Assembly: GCA_964586775.1 (NCBI GenBank)
Contig: CAZPJD010000256.1
Span: 1 to 42,575, forward strand
Direction of reading: 5' to 3'
Origin: JADLEX01 sp964586775
GTDB lineage: Bacteria; Lernaellota; Lernaellaia; JACKCT01
Length of the DNA: 42,575 bases
A program made the translations under genes and the position numbers. Shown here one piece after another: positions 15,991-25,306 of the stretch; positions within the stretch are counted from its first letter, which is position 1; every line of letters begins with the position of its first letter. The notes under the pieces are model-generated. The model was given only the letters and a program-made list of their open reading frames with translations, had not been told where the DNA came from and did no database searches.

Positions 15991-18108
15991 CTAAAGAGCC
16001 GCGCCCGCGGAAGTCGATTTGGGTTTTTCGTCGAGGCTTTCGAGCATGACGGTCGCGATGTCGGCGACGCGGATGCGTTCGTCGAGATCCATCAACTTGA
16101 CGGAATCGACCAGCATCTGCATGCAGTACGCGCAGCCGGTGACGATCATGTCGGCGCCCGCCTCGTCGGCCTGTTTGACGCGGCGGTTGTTGAGCCGCTC
16201 GCCCTTGTCGTTGTCGAAGAAATAGTTTCCGCCGCCGCCGCCGCAGCACATGCTGCGGTCCATGTGGTTCTTCATCTCCTTGATCTCGATGCCGGGCACG
16301 GATTTGAGGGTTTCGCGCGGCGAATCGTAGATTTTCTGGTAACGGCCCAGGTAGCACGGGTCGTGATAGACGACCTTGTGGCGCTTGCCCTTTTGCGGAA
16401 CGATTGTGTCGCTCCACACCATCTCGTGCAGAAACTCGCTATGGTGCACCACGTTGTAGTGGCCGCCGAACTGCGGGTATTCGTGCGCGAGCACGTTGTA
16501 GCAGTGGGGGCACGAGACCATCAGCACGCGAAACTCGCGCTGGTTGAGAATCTCGACCTGCTGCTTGGCCAGCGTCTGGAACAGCATCTCCTGGCCCATC
16601 AGCCGGGCCGGGTCGCCGCAGCACTTTTCGTCTCCGCCCAGCACGCCGAAGTCCACGCCCGCCCTCGTCATGAGCTGGATGAGATCGGACGCGATCTTCT
16701 GCTTGATGGGATCGAAGGTGGTGCAGCAGCCGATCCAGTAGAGCACATCGACCTTTTCGCCCGGGCCCACCACGCGCACACCCATCTCCTGGACCCAATC
16801 CGTACGCATCGTTTCGGGACCGAAAGGGTTGCCCTGGTTTTCGAGCATGCGCATCGCGCGCGCGGCGTCGCCCGGCATGCGGCCTTGCATGACGGCCTCG
16901 TTGCGGCGCACGTCGACGATGTCGTCCACGTGGTCGATCATCGCCGGGCAGACCTCCATGCAGGCCATGCACGTGCGGCAGTACCACAGGAATTCCTCGT
17001 CGAAGATGTCGCCGACGATGTTCGCGTGGGCGCTGCCGTTTTCGGTCGTGGCCGCGGCGTCGCCGATGTGCGTGTCGCCGCCGTTCGCCTTCGCCGCCTT
17101 CGCCTGCGCGCGCGCCGCATCCTGCTCCTTGTAGAGCTGCGTCTTGAGGCCCTGGATGAACATGCGCGGCGAGAACGGCTGCCCCGCCTGGAACGAAGGG
17201 CAGATCTCTTCGCAGCGTCCACACGAGATGCACGCGTCGGCTTCGAGGCGCTGTTTCCACGTCAGGTCGCCCGTGGTCATCGTTCCGTATGTGAAGGTCT
17301 CTTCGTTGAAGTTTTCATCGGCGAACATCGCCTCGAGATCCTGACGCACCAGCTCGCCGCGCGGTTTCATCTTGGCGAAGAAGATGTTGGTGGGCATGGC
17401 GAGCAGGTGGACGAACTTGGTGAAGGGCAGCGTCGCGATCCAGCCCATGGCGAGGACCGTGTGCGTCCACCAGAGCATGGAGTGGGCGGTCTGGGCGCCT
17501 GCTGTCGAGACCCCCGCGAACAACCACGAAAACACGGTGCCCACCGGGGAGACGATCTTCCACGGGTCGCCGAGCACGGCGATTCGCAAGCCCTCGACGA
17601 GGAAACCGGTGACGACCATCGCGCCGATTAGCCCGAGCGCCCAGGCGTCGCCGCTTTCGGTGTGCAGCGTCTTGGGACGCACGAAATAGCGCCGCCACAC
17701 GGCCATGCCGACGCCGATGAGGATCAGCACACCGGCGAAATCCGCGCCCAGCGACAGGAGCAGATAGACCGGGCCCTTGAACAGGTGCGTGCCGAAGTCG
17801 TAGTCGAGCGCGACGACGGACGTCGTGACAACGAGAACGAGGAACGAATAGAAGATCAGGCTGTGGAAGATGCCGGGGTAGCGCTCTTCACGCGCCTTGC
17901 GCTGAATCAGGAGTTCCTGGACGAGAAAGACGAAACGCTTGCCGAAATCGGCGAGGCGGTCCTTGTCGGTCTTTCCCGCCTTCCAGAATTTGACGCGCTG
18001 CCACGCGCCGTAGGCGAAAATGCCCGCCGCGACAACGGCGAGCACGTACATGAGCCACGCAGCCGAGATGTTCCACATGACCTCTCGGGTCGCTTCGGTC
18101 CAGGACAT
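15991..18108 (-). CDS. Membrane-bound Fe-S oxidoreductase, HdrD-like (EtfQ-type)
   Basis: 705 residues. About five transmembrane helices in the first 260 residues resemble the nitrate-reductase gamma / HdrE heme-b subunit, with several membrane-embedded His. Two 4Fe-4S motifs follow: C293-x2-C296-x2-C299-x3-C303 and C377-x2-C380-x2-C383-x3-C387. Two CCG modules come next, with W-I-G-C-C, K-C-C-G-D-P, H-D-P-C-Y-L-G-R and M-C-C-G-G-G-G-G. Such single-chain proteins pass electrons between soluble donors (often electron-transfer flavoprotein) and the quinone pool. No etfAB gene is in the window. The ATG has AAGGAG upstream. It lies 86 bases after the tandem recombinase-like genes on the same strand and may share their sigma-54 transcript, though a large stem-loop lies between. 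Confidence 0.9.
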   Translation of the reverse strand: MSWTEATREVMWNISAAWLMYVLAVVAAGIFAYGAWQRVKFWKAGKTDKDRLADFGKRFVFLVQELLIQRKAREERYPGIFHSLIFYSFLVLVVTTSVVALDYDFGTHLFKGPVYLLLSLGADFAGVLILIGVGMAVWRRYFVRPKTLHTESGDAWALGLIGAMVVTGFLVEGLRIAVLGDPWKIVSPVGTVFSWLFAGVSTAGAQTAHSMLWWTHTVLAMGWIATLPFTKFVHLLAMPTNIFFAKMKPRGELVRQDLEAMFADENFNEETFTYGTMTTGDLTWKQRLEADACISCGRCEEICPSFQAGQPFSPRMFIQGLKTQLYKEQDAARAQAKAAKANGGDTHIGDAAATTENGSAHANIVGDIFDEEFLWYCRTCMACMEVCPAMIDHVDDIVDVRRNEAVMQGRMPGDAARAMRMLENQGNPFGPETMRTDWVQEMGVRVVGPGEKVDVLYWIGCCTTFDPIKQKIASDLIQLMTRAGVDFGVLGGDEKCCGDPARLMGQEMLFQTLAKQQVEILNQREFRVLMVSCPHCYNVLAHEYPQFGGHYNVVHHSEFLHEMVWSDTIVPQKGKRHKVVYHDPCYLGRYQKIYDSPRETLKSVPGIEIKEMKNHMDRSMCCGGGGGNYFFDNDKGERLNNRRVKQADEAGADMIVTGCAYCMQMLVDSVKLMDLDERIRVADIATVMLESLDEKPKSTSAGAAL

Positions 18109-18130
18109 GATGTTTCTCCTTCACACCTTT

Positions 18131-18173
18131 GCCCCGCGCCCTGTCGGTCCGGCCGGATCCGACGGGGCGGGGC
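18131..18173. other. Large GC stem-loop between the recombinase-like genes and the Fe-S gene
   Basis: 18131-18147 pairs with 18159-18173 over about 15 base pairs with two single-base bulges; the loop contains the palindrome TCCGGCCGGA. No T-tract follows on the minus strand, so it is not a standard terminator. It could stabilise the upstream mRNA or reduce read-through. Confidence 0.6.
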
Positions 18174-18194
18174 GAGTTGCACACCGATAAAATA

Positions 18195-18644
18195 TCAAGC
18201 GTGGGGCTGATAGGCCGCCACGGGCACATTCCGATCTTTCTCGATCTTGGGGCGCTTGGGCGCCGCGGGGCGCCAACGGTCGGGGTCGAAGAAATGACGC
18301 AGCATCTGCGAGCAGCCGTCCCAGCCGGTCTGCGCGGCTTCGAGCACGCGGCCTTTGCACACGAGGGCCTCGGCGACGCGCTTGGTCTTCGCCCACTCGC
18401 GCGACAGGCACCACGGGTGATCGATGAGGACGACGTCGCACGCCTCGCGATAGTTCAGCAGCTCGCGCACGCCCGAGCGCTCCAGCGGGTCGGGGACGCA
18501 CATCTCGTCCTCGAACCAGGCGGCGATGATGATGCCGTGCTCGGCGGCGTAGGCGCGCAGGCGCTCCTTTTGCTCCTCTCGCCGCGAGACTCCCTTGGCG
18601 GGGCACAGCAGCGTGTCGGTGACGTAGGCGATGGCGGTCCTCAT
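18195..18644 (-). CDS. Serine-recombinase-like N-terminal domain protein, catalytic residues lost (copy B)
   Basis: 149 residues, about the size of a resolvase catalytic domain, with no helix-turn-helix part. Alignment by eye to gamma-delta resolvase: A-Y-V-T-D stands where Y-A-R-V-S is expected, so the nucleophile position is Thr at best and the nearby Arg is missing. W-F-E-D matches the Asp region. D-H-P-W-C-L-S-R matches the D-R-L-x-R active-site block but with Trp-Cys for Asp-Arg. C-S-Q-M-L-R-H-F-F then a basic Pro-rich tail ends the protein. It is a close relative of the gene just upstream (28-base gap), so the pair arose by duplication. Its role is unknown; recombination is unlikely. 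The ATG has AAAGGAG upstream. Confidence 0.75.
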   Translation of the reverse strand: MRTAIAYVTDTLLCPAKGVSRREEQKERLRAYAAEHGIIIAAWFEDEMCVPDPLERSGVRELLNYREACDVVLIDHPWCLSREWAKTKRVAEALVCKGRVLEAAQTGWDGCSQMLRHFFDPDRWRPAAPKRPKIEKDRNVPVAAYQPHA

Positions 18645-18672
18645 GGCGTTCTCCTTTCCCTTCCGCGTCCGG

Positions 18673-19149
18673 TTACCGGGCCTGCTGATACAGGTGGGTG
18701 AACTGGAGATTGCGCGGACGACGAATGGCCGGCATCTCGACTTCTTCGCGACGCACGACCGGGTGCCGGCCCGGACCCGGGATCGTGAGGTCGTAGCGGC
18801 GGCGCGCCATCTGGGAGATGCAATCCCACATCGTGGTCGCCGCGGTCAGGGCGAGGCCCTTGCGGTCGATGGTCTTGAAGAGGTCTTCGAGGCGCGGCCA
18901 CGAGCGGGAGAAGCTCCACACGCGCTCGACGAGAATCATGTCGACCGACTCGTCGCACGCGAGCATGGCCTGCACGCCGGCGCGCTCCATGAGCTCCTCG
19001 TTGTACATCCGGTCCTCGAACCAGCGGACGATCTCGACGTCATTTTCGCGGGCGTACTTGACGATGCGGTCGCGCTGCTCCTCGCGGCTGATGACCTCTC
19101 CGGTGCGTCCAAGGATGATGTCGCTGACGTAGGCGATGGCGCGTTTCAT
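18673..19149 (-). CDS. Serine-recombinase-like N-terminal domain protein, catalytic residues lost (copy A)
   Basis: 158 residues. Same fold and motifs as copy B: A-Y-V-S-D near the N-terminus, R-E-E-Q-R-D-R-I helix, W-F-E-D-R, E-R-A-G-V-Q-A-M-L (matching the R45 region of resolvases), V-E-R-V-W-S-F-S-R-S in place of V-x-x-L-D-R-L-S-R-S, and D-C-I-S-Q-M-A-R-R-R. The Asp and first Arg of the catalytic D-R-x-x-R block are Trp and Ser in this copy, Trp and Cys in the other. No DNA-binding domain follows. The ATG at 19149 has GGGAG upstream and a leader of about 100 bases from the sigma-54 promoter at 19261. An in-frame ATG at 19251 would lie at or before the transcription start and is not used. 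Confidence 0.78.
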   Translation of the reverse strand: MKRAIAYVSDIILGRTGEVISREEQRDRIVKYARENDVEIVRWFEDRMYNEELMERAGVQAMLACDESVDMILVERVWSFSRSWPRLEDLFKTIDRKGLALTAATTMWDCISQMARRRYDLTIPGPGRHPVVRREEVEMPAIRRPRNLQFTHLYQQAR

Positions 19150-19260
19150 GGCTGACTCCCAATTCCGTTCGGGTTCGCTGCTGGGCGCTGTCCCGTGGTG
19201 TTCGTGGTTCCTCTCGGCTTCCCTTGGGCCTTTGAGCCCGCTTTCCGTCATGAGGCTTAC

Positions 19261-19276
19261 GCAACACCCGTGCCAA
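19261..19276 (-). promoter_or_regulatory. Sigma-54 (RpoN) promoter for the recombinase-like pair
   Basis: On the minus strand TTGGCACG, four bases, TTGC. The -24 TGGCAC and -12 TTGC elements match consensus exactly, with correct spacing. Transcription should start near 19249-19250. It faces away from an adjacent NtrC-type activator gene, the standard layout for an activator and its target. Confidence 0.85.
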
Positions 19277-19629
19277 ATCGCGACTATGGTCGTAAGTACT
19301 TGTAATGATTGATAAAAATTGATTTGCTCGGTTGCCGGAAGGTCGCATCCGGCGGACATTGAACAAAAAATTCATACACGGCTGGAAAGCCGACGAGGCA
19401 AGGGTTTATTGAGAAAAGTCTTTAAATTCAGATACTTGACGACGTGAACGGAAGAATCCTTCCTGAAGTGGCGACCGTATGAAAAATGCGTACATGTCGT
19501 TCGCGGGCGGCGCGTTGCGGACGCTCTGAATGTTCGTATTATGTTCGCATAATGAGCGCGATTTCGTTTTTAGCCTTTCAAATTCGCGGTGAAAAGCGCT
19601 CGAATGCGACGCGGTGCGCCAAAAAGGGC
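19277..19629. promoter_or_regulatory. AT-richer intergenic control region between the sigma-54 promoter and the kinase promoter
   Basis: This gap of over 300 bases holds no gene I can support. At 19302-19323 the minus strand reads AATCAATTTTTATCA, near the IHF site consensus, where a bend would bring an upstream activator to the sigma-54 promoter. At 19531-19553 are two 11-base direct repeats (TTCGTATTATG, TTCGCATAATG). An AAGTACTT palindrome is at 19293-19300. It is a likely binding region for the neighbouring NtrC-type regulator. Confidence 0.5.
19538..19553. promoter_or_regulatory. Perfect dyad ATTATG-N4-CATAAT, candidate activator site
   Basis: A 6+4+6 inverted repeat with no mismatch, about 265 bases upstream of the sigma-54 promoter and 90 bases upstream of the kinase promoter. 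Its size and position suit an upstream activating sequence for an NtrC-family dimer. Assignment is by inference. Confidence 0.5.
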
Positions 19630-19658
19630 TTGGAATCTCCTCGCGAAGGTGATATATA
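19630..19658 (+). promoter_or_regulatory. Sigma-70-type promoter for the histidine kinase / NtrC operon
   Basis: TTGGAA, 17 bases and TATATA. The -10 lies inside a near-palindrome (GGTGATATA...TATACACC, 19649-19670), which could be an overlapping repressor or autoregulatory site. Start of transcription near 19665. Confidence 0.6.
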
Positions 19659-19709
19659 TTATATACACCTGCGCGGGACTGACCGCGAGGTGCACTTGGT
19701 GGAGAAGAC

Positions 19710-21692
19710 GTGCTCGCCACCGACGAAGACACCGTGGAACCCGAACCCTTCCTGAGGACCCTGACTCGGCGGATCGCCAGGATCACATGGCGAACCCGGC
19801 TGACGCTTGCGTTCGTCGTGCTGATCCTCAGTTCGGCAACGGCCACTATCGCGATCGGCAACGCGGTGCTCGGCAGCCAGATCCTGTCGCTCGCGAAGTC
19901 GAAGGCCGATTCCGATCTGATGATCGCGTGGCAGGTATGGCAGAACGAGCTCGACTTTATGGGCACGATGCTCGAGTCCGTCGCCTCAGGGCCGCACCCC
20001 GATATTCAGACGGCCGACGAAACGATCCTGCGCTTGTCACCGGGGCGCGAACAGTTCGACATCCTCTCCGTCACGCAGTCCGACGACACGGGCCATCTCG
20101 ACCTGAACGGCCTCGGCGACGAGTGGAACATCATCCGCGACGCGGCCCGCCAGCGGCGCGCCATCGCCTCGCCGCTGCTGCTGCCGATCGCCGATGTGGT
20201 TCAGGTCGCGCCGTCCGTCGCGCTCTCCGATCGCATGAGCCGATTCGGGGTGGATGGCCACGTGCTCGCCATCGCGTGCGCCGCGCCGGTGTACGACCGG
20301 CGACGCGATCTGATCGGCGTGGCCTTCGCCGCGTCGATCGTCAACGGGCTTTCGGTGCCGGTGGAGCGGATGATCCGCGCCATGCGCCCGAGCGACGACG
20401 CGCCCGACAGCGTGGGCGTCGCGGCCACGGTGTTTCAGGGCGACCGGCGCGTCACCACGGCGAACATTCACAACGGCAACTCCGCCGCCGAGGACTACCA
20501 GATCCCCATCCTCTCCGCCGCGGACGAAAAAGTGACGCAGAAGGTGGTGGGCGAGGGCGGGCGGTACATCGGCGTCGCCGAGGTCGCCAAGGTGCAATAC
20601 TACACGGCGTATCGGCCGATCCGCGATGCGAACGACCGCATCATCGGCATGCTCGGCATCGGCACCACCGTCGGCGAATACCGGGCCGCGCAGGAAAAAA
20701 CCATCGCGCTGTTTTCGAGCCTGATCGGCGCGGGAATGCTCTTCGGCATCGTCATGTCGTATCTGTTCGCGGCGTGGCTCGGGCGCCCGCTCGCGGATCT
20801 GGCCGAGGGCATGAGTCGGGTCGCCGCGGGGGATCTGGATCACAAGGTCCGGCTGCATAGCTCCGACGAACTCGGCCGCCTGTCGAAGGCGTTCAACCGC
20901 ATGATCCAGGCGGTCAAAGAGCGCGACCAGATGCTGCGCGAGGCCACGGAGCACCGGCTCTCCGAAGTCGAGAAGCAGATCTCCATCGGGCGGCTCGCGG
21001 CCGGCGTCGCGCACGAGATCAACAACCCGCTCACATCGATCCTGAGCCTGTCGAGCCTGATGCTGCGCCACACCAAAGACGGCGCGCCCGAGCGCGAGGA
21101 TCTGGAGATCATCGTCGCCGAAACCACGCGCTGCCGCGAGATCGTTGCGGGGTTGCTCGATTTCGCGCGCGAGCGCCCGACCGCGAAGAAGGTGATCGAC
21201 CTGAATCAAGTGGTGCGCGACACGCTCGGCCTGATCCGCAACTACGGCGCGATGAACATGGTGACGGTCGAGCCCCGGTACTTCCCGGGCCATTTGTTCG
21301 TCCACGCCGACGCGCGCCAGTTGCAGCAGGTCTTCACGAATGTCGTGCTCAACGCCGCGGAGGCGATCCGAGACCGGCGGGCCATCGAACCCGACGCCCC
21401 CGCGCGCATCGAGATCGCGGTGGACGACGATTCGAGCGGCGCGTTCGCCGAGGTCGTCGTGAAGGACACGGGTACGGGTATCCCCGAGCACGATCTGAAA
21501 AAAATCTTCGAGCCGTTCTACACGACCAAGGGCAAGAGCAAGGGCACGGGCCTCGGGCTCTCCGTGTCGCTGGGCATCATCAAGAAACACAACGGCATGA
21601 TCCAGGTGCAAAGCGCCGTGGGGCAGGGGACGACGGTCACCGTCACACTGCCGCTGATGGCGATCGAAAGTCAGGCGGTTTCGTTCGCGTAA
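19710..21692 (+). CDS. Membrane sensor histidine kinase with Cache-like periplasmic domain
   Basis: 660 residues. TM1 is at about 28-50 and TM2 at about 332-354, bracketing a 280-residue extracytoplasmic sensor that looks like a Cache domain (Y-Y-T-A-Y-R-P-I-R-D-x-N-D-R-I-I-G-M-L-G-I-G is typical of the membrane-proximal half). A HAMP domain (about 355-405), a HisKA domain with His435 in G-V-A-H-E-I-N-N-P-L, and a HATPase domain with N-box N-V-V-L-N-A-A-E-A-I, D-T-G-T-G-I-P and G-T-G-L-G-L-S-V-S follow. It should sense a small external ligand and phosphorylate the NtrC-type regulator 30 bases downstream. The start is GTG, supported by GGAG five bases before it. Confidence 0.92.
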   Translation: MLATDEDTVEPEPFLRTLTRRIARITWRTRLTLAFVVLILSSATATIAIGNAVLGSQILSLAKSKADSDLMIAWQVWQNELDFMGTMLESVASGPHPDIQTADETILRLSPGREQFDILSVTQSDDTGHLDLNGLGDEWNIIRDAARQRRAIASPLLLPIADVVQVAPSVALSDRMSRFGVDGHVLAIACAAPVYDRRRDLIGVAFAASIVNGLSVPVERMIRAMRPSDDAPDSVGVAATVFQGDRRVTTANIHNGNSAAEDYQIPILSAADEKVTQKVVGEGGRYIGVAEVAKVQYYTAYRPIRDANDRIIGMLGIGTTVGEYRAAQEKTIALFSSLIGAGMLFGIVMSYLFAAWLGRPLADLAEGMSRVAAGDLDHKVRLHSSDELGRLSKAFNRMIQAVKERDQMLREATEHRLSEVEKQISIGRLAAGVAHEINNPLTSILSLSSLMLRHTKDGAPEREDLEIIVAETTRCREIVAGLLDFARERPTAKKVIDLNQVVRDTLGLIRNYGAMNMVTVEPRYFPGHLFVHADARQLQQVFTNVVLNAAEAIRDRRAIEPDAPARIEIAVDDDSSGAFAEVVVKDTGTGIPEHDLKKIFEPFYTTKGKSKGTGLGLSVSLGIIKKHNGMIQVQSAVGQGTTVTVTLPLMAIESQAVSFA

Positions 21693-21722
21693 GAGCGGCG
21701 GCCGCCCATTCGGGGATTCGAC

Positions 21723-23141
<1,419 letters not shown>

Positions 23142-23144
23142 ACG

Positions 23145-23555
23145 CTACGACGCCGTTCCCACGAAGAATCCGGGGATCTTTCGCGTGTGGCCGTGGATGT
23201 GTTCCTTGCTGAAGTGCTTGAGGAACACCGACATGATGTTTTCGAGGTGGTCCTGCGGAAAATAGCGGATGACCGGCCGGCCGACGTCCGTCTCGCGCAC
23301 GTAGGTGAACGACACCTCGACCACGTGGTCGGGCGCGGCATTCGGCAGCGCCTGGCGCTCGCGCGAATACATCTCCTCGTCCATCCACACGCCGGTCACC
23401 GTGTCGGAGAGCGAGAAGCCCTTGACGTTGACCATCAGGTATTGCCACAGCCGGAAGATCTCCGACGGGACGAAACGCAGGGACTTTGCATCGTCGCCAT
23501 GTCCCGAGTCGCCAGGCGAACGCACCGCGCACCGCACCATCTCGATCTTTCTCAT
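23145..23555 (-). CDS. Small uncharacterised protein, copy 2 of a two-member family
   Basis: 136 residues, cytoplasmic by composition. Paralogue of the protein encoded at 9466-9879, with R-F-V-P-S-E-I-F-R-L-W-Q-Y-L-M, a V-E-V-S-F-T-Y-V middle, R-P-V-I-R-Y-F-P-Q-D and H-F-S-K-E-H-I-H-G. This copy has a few extra residues near the N-terminus (G-D-S-G-H-G-D-D). Its ATG overlaps the TGA of the upstream methyltransferase gene (ATGA), so the two are translationally coupled. It converges on the NtrC gene. Both copies thus sit beside signalling genes, yet this one is expressed with an rRNA methyltransferase. No named family is recognised. Confidence 0.8.
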   Translation of the reverse strand: MRKIEMVRCAVRSPGDSGHGDDAKSLRFVPSEIFRLWQYLMVNVKGFSLSDTVTGVWMDEEMYSRERQALPNAAPDHVVEVSFTYVRETDVGRPVIRYFPQDHLENIMSVFLKHFSKEHIHGHTRKIPGFFVGTAS

Positions 23556-24748
23556 CGCGCGTGGGCCTCCTCGCGTCCCGCCCGGACGACGTAGCCGGAC
23601 AGGTATTCGCCTTCGGGATGATAGATGTTGATCGGGTGATCGAACGAGTGGCCGAGCCGGGCGAGGATCTGCGCCTGCCGGCCCACGTCGAGCGCCGCGC
23701 CGAAGATGACCTTCTGAAAGAGCACCGCGTCCACGTGCCCCGAGCAGGAAAACGCGAGCAGCAGCCCGCCGGGCTTCGTACGCCGGAGCCCCTGCATGAT
23801 GACGTCTTTGTAGCCGCGCAGCGCTGTCTTGACGTGCGACTGGCTCTTGCAGAACGCGGGGGGATCGAGAATCACGACATCGAAGCGCTCGTCCATGTGC
23901 CGCAGGCGCGAGAACGCGTCGTCTTCGATGAAGTCGGCATCGTTCATGGCGAAACCGTTGGCTCGATACGCCTCGCGCGCGATCGCGAGCGCCGCGCCGC
24001 TGGTATCGATGTTTACCGCCCGCGTCGCGCCGCCGGCGAGCGCCGCCAGGGCGAATCCACCCGTGTACGAAAACACATTCAGCACGGACTTGCCGCTCGC
24101 CAACCGTCGCGCCATGGCGCGCGAATCGCGCTGATCGAGAAACATCCCGGTCTTCTGGCCGCTCGCGATGTCGACCAGATGCGTGACGCCCGATTCAAGC
24201 ACCGGCAGCGATGCGGGCGGGGTCTCACCGAGCAGCGGCCCGGTTCGCGTGTCGAGCCCTTCCTCGCGCCGGAAACCGCTGTCGCTGCGCTCGTAGATGC
24301 CCTTGGGCGAGAGCACGCGGCGAATCGCCTCGACGATGTCGTCGCGACGCGCGTCGGCCCCCGCGGTCTGCAACTGGAGCGCGACGAAGCCGTCATAGTG
24401 ATCGACGATCACGCCGGGCAACTCGTCGCCCTCGGCGAAGCACACGCGAAACGCGTTGGTGTCGGCGGGAAGCAGGGCGCGTCGCCACGTCAGGGCGTCG
24501 CGGATGCGTCGCTCGAAGAACGCCTCGTCGATCGGCTCCCGGTCGAATGTGTAGACGCGAACGCGGATCTGACTGTCGGGATTATACGCGCCGCGCGCGA
24601 CAAAGTGCCCATCGGCGGTGACGACATCCACCGTCGCGCCGCGCTCGACATCGGGTTCGCGCTGCAACGCGCCGGAAAACACCCAGGGATGCCGCGCCAG
24701 AAGGCTCTTTTCGCGGCCGAACTTGAGGACGCACGCGGGAATCGTCAT
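23552..24748 (-). CDS. rlmI: RlmI-like class I SAM-dependent rRNA methyltransferase
   Basis: 398 residues, the usual size. An N-terminal PUA-like RNA-binding region (1-80, with R-H-P-W-V-F-S-G-A and G-A-Y-N-P-D-S-Q-I-R-V-R) leads to an EEHEE-type middle and a Rossmann methyltransferase domain with V-L-N-V-F-S-Y-T-G-G-F-A and the catalytic-region motif D-P-P-A-F-C-K-S. RlmI makes m5C1962 in 23S rRNA; the symbol is by similarity and related members have other targets. The ATG at 24748 is chosen because the protein aligns from there; the longer upstream frame overlaps the lipoprotein gene. It lies 11 bases after the lipoprotein gene and overlaps the small-protein gene by four bases. Confidence 0.85.
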   Translation of the reverse strand: MTIPACVLKFGREKSLLARHPWVFSGALQREPDVERGATVDVVTADGHFVARGAYNPDSQIRVRVYTFDREPIDEAFFERRIRDALTWRRALLPADTNAFRVCFAEGDELPGVIVDHYDGFVALQLQTAGADARRDDIVEAIRRVLSPKGIYERSDSGFRREEGLDTRTGPLLGETPPASLPVLESGVTHLVDIASGQKTGMFLDQRDSRAMARRLASGKSVLNVFSYTGGFALAALAGGATRAVNIDTSGAALAIAREAYRANGFAMNDADFIEDDAFSRLRHMDERFDVVILDPPAFCKSQSHVKTALRGYKDVIMQGLRRTKPGGLLLAFSCSGHVDAVLFQKVIFGAALDVGRQAQILARLGHSFDHPINIYHPEGEYLSGYVVRAGREEAHAR

Positions 24749-24759
24749 GAAGACGGGCC

Positions 24760-25158
24760 TTATTCGACGGAGATCGCGATGAGGGCGCGCTGCTTGCCGG
24801 GCGGAATGATCGTCGTGACGAAGCCGTGCGCGATGATCTCCCGGCCTTTTCGCAGCGACTTGATCTGGTCGCTGTACTTGCCGAGAGGGCAAAGGATCAC
24901 GATCTCGCCGAAATCGCCCTTGCACAAAAACGCCTCGTGCCCCTCGGCGAACTCCGTTCCGAGGGACATGAGGAACTTCTCGCCGATCACGACCGGGCGG
25001 CCCATCATGTCGACCGCGCTCTGGCGCAAAATGGCGGTGCTGATCTTCGAGAATTTTGCCGAATCCGGGTCGCCGAAGACGACCGGTTCGCGCGAACACG
25101 CCGCGAGGGCGATGCCCGCGAGGCACAGCGTCACGACGAAGGGCGCGCGAATACGCAT
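24760..25158 (-). CDS. Small lipoprotein of unknown function
   Basis: 132 residues. The signal peptide ends in a lipobox (G-I-A-L-A-A-C). The mature part is beta-rich with a C-terminal strand ending A-L-I-A-I-S-V-E. It may have an OB- or SH3-like fold, but no family is recognised. The ATG has GAGGTG upstream and a TTGACA promoter. First gene of the operon with the RlmI-like methyltransferase and the small protein at 23145. Confidence 0.75.
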   Translation of the reverse strand: MRIRAPFVVTLCLAGIALAACSREPVVFGDPDSAKFSKISTAILRQSAVDMMGRPVVIGEKFLMSLGTEFAEGHEAFLCKGDFGEIVILCPLGKYSDQIKSLRKGREIIAHGFVTTIIPPGKQRALIAISVE

Positions 25159-25186
25159 GAAATCACCTCGGGCGAACCGACTCGAC

Positions 25187-25214
25187 GTTATGCCGGGGCC
25201 TTCGCTTTTGTCAA
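25187..25214 (-). promoter_or_regulatory. Sigma-70-type promoter for the lipoprotein / rlmI operon
   Basis: On the minus strand a perfect TTGACA, 16 bases, CATAAC. It lies about 30 bases upstream of the ATG at 25158. Confidence 0.55.
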
Positions 25215-25260
25215 GGAAAACACGCCTTTGACGCAATTCATCCCCTTCGCCGCCCACGTG

Positions 25261-25269
25261 TGCTACAAA
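25261..25269 (+). promoter_or_regulatory. Possible extended -10 promoter for the tandem radical SAM gene
   Basis: TGCTACAAA has the TGN-extended -10 form. No clear -35 at 17 bases. Transcription would start near 25276. Confidence 0.35.
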
Positions 25270-25306
25270 GCCCGTTCGGATTCGGATCGAACGGCACGAG
25301 GACGAT

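Noticed and set aside
18131..18173. Stem-loop as an intrinsic terminator
   Set aside because: No T-tract follows on the minus strand, so it is listed only as a stem-loop.
19249..19251. ATG at 19251 as start of recombinase-like copy A
   Set aside because: It falls at the predicted sigma-54 transcription start, so the codon would not be on the message; the ATG at 19149 has a good ribosome-binding site and family alignment.
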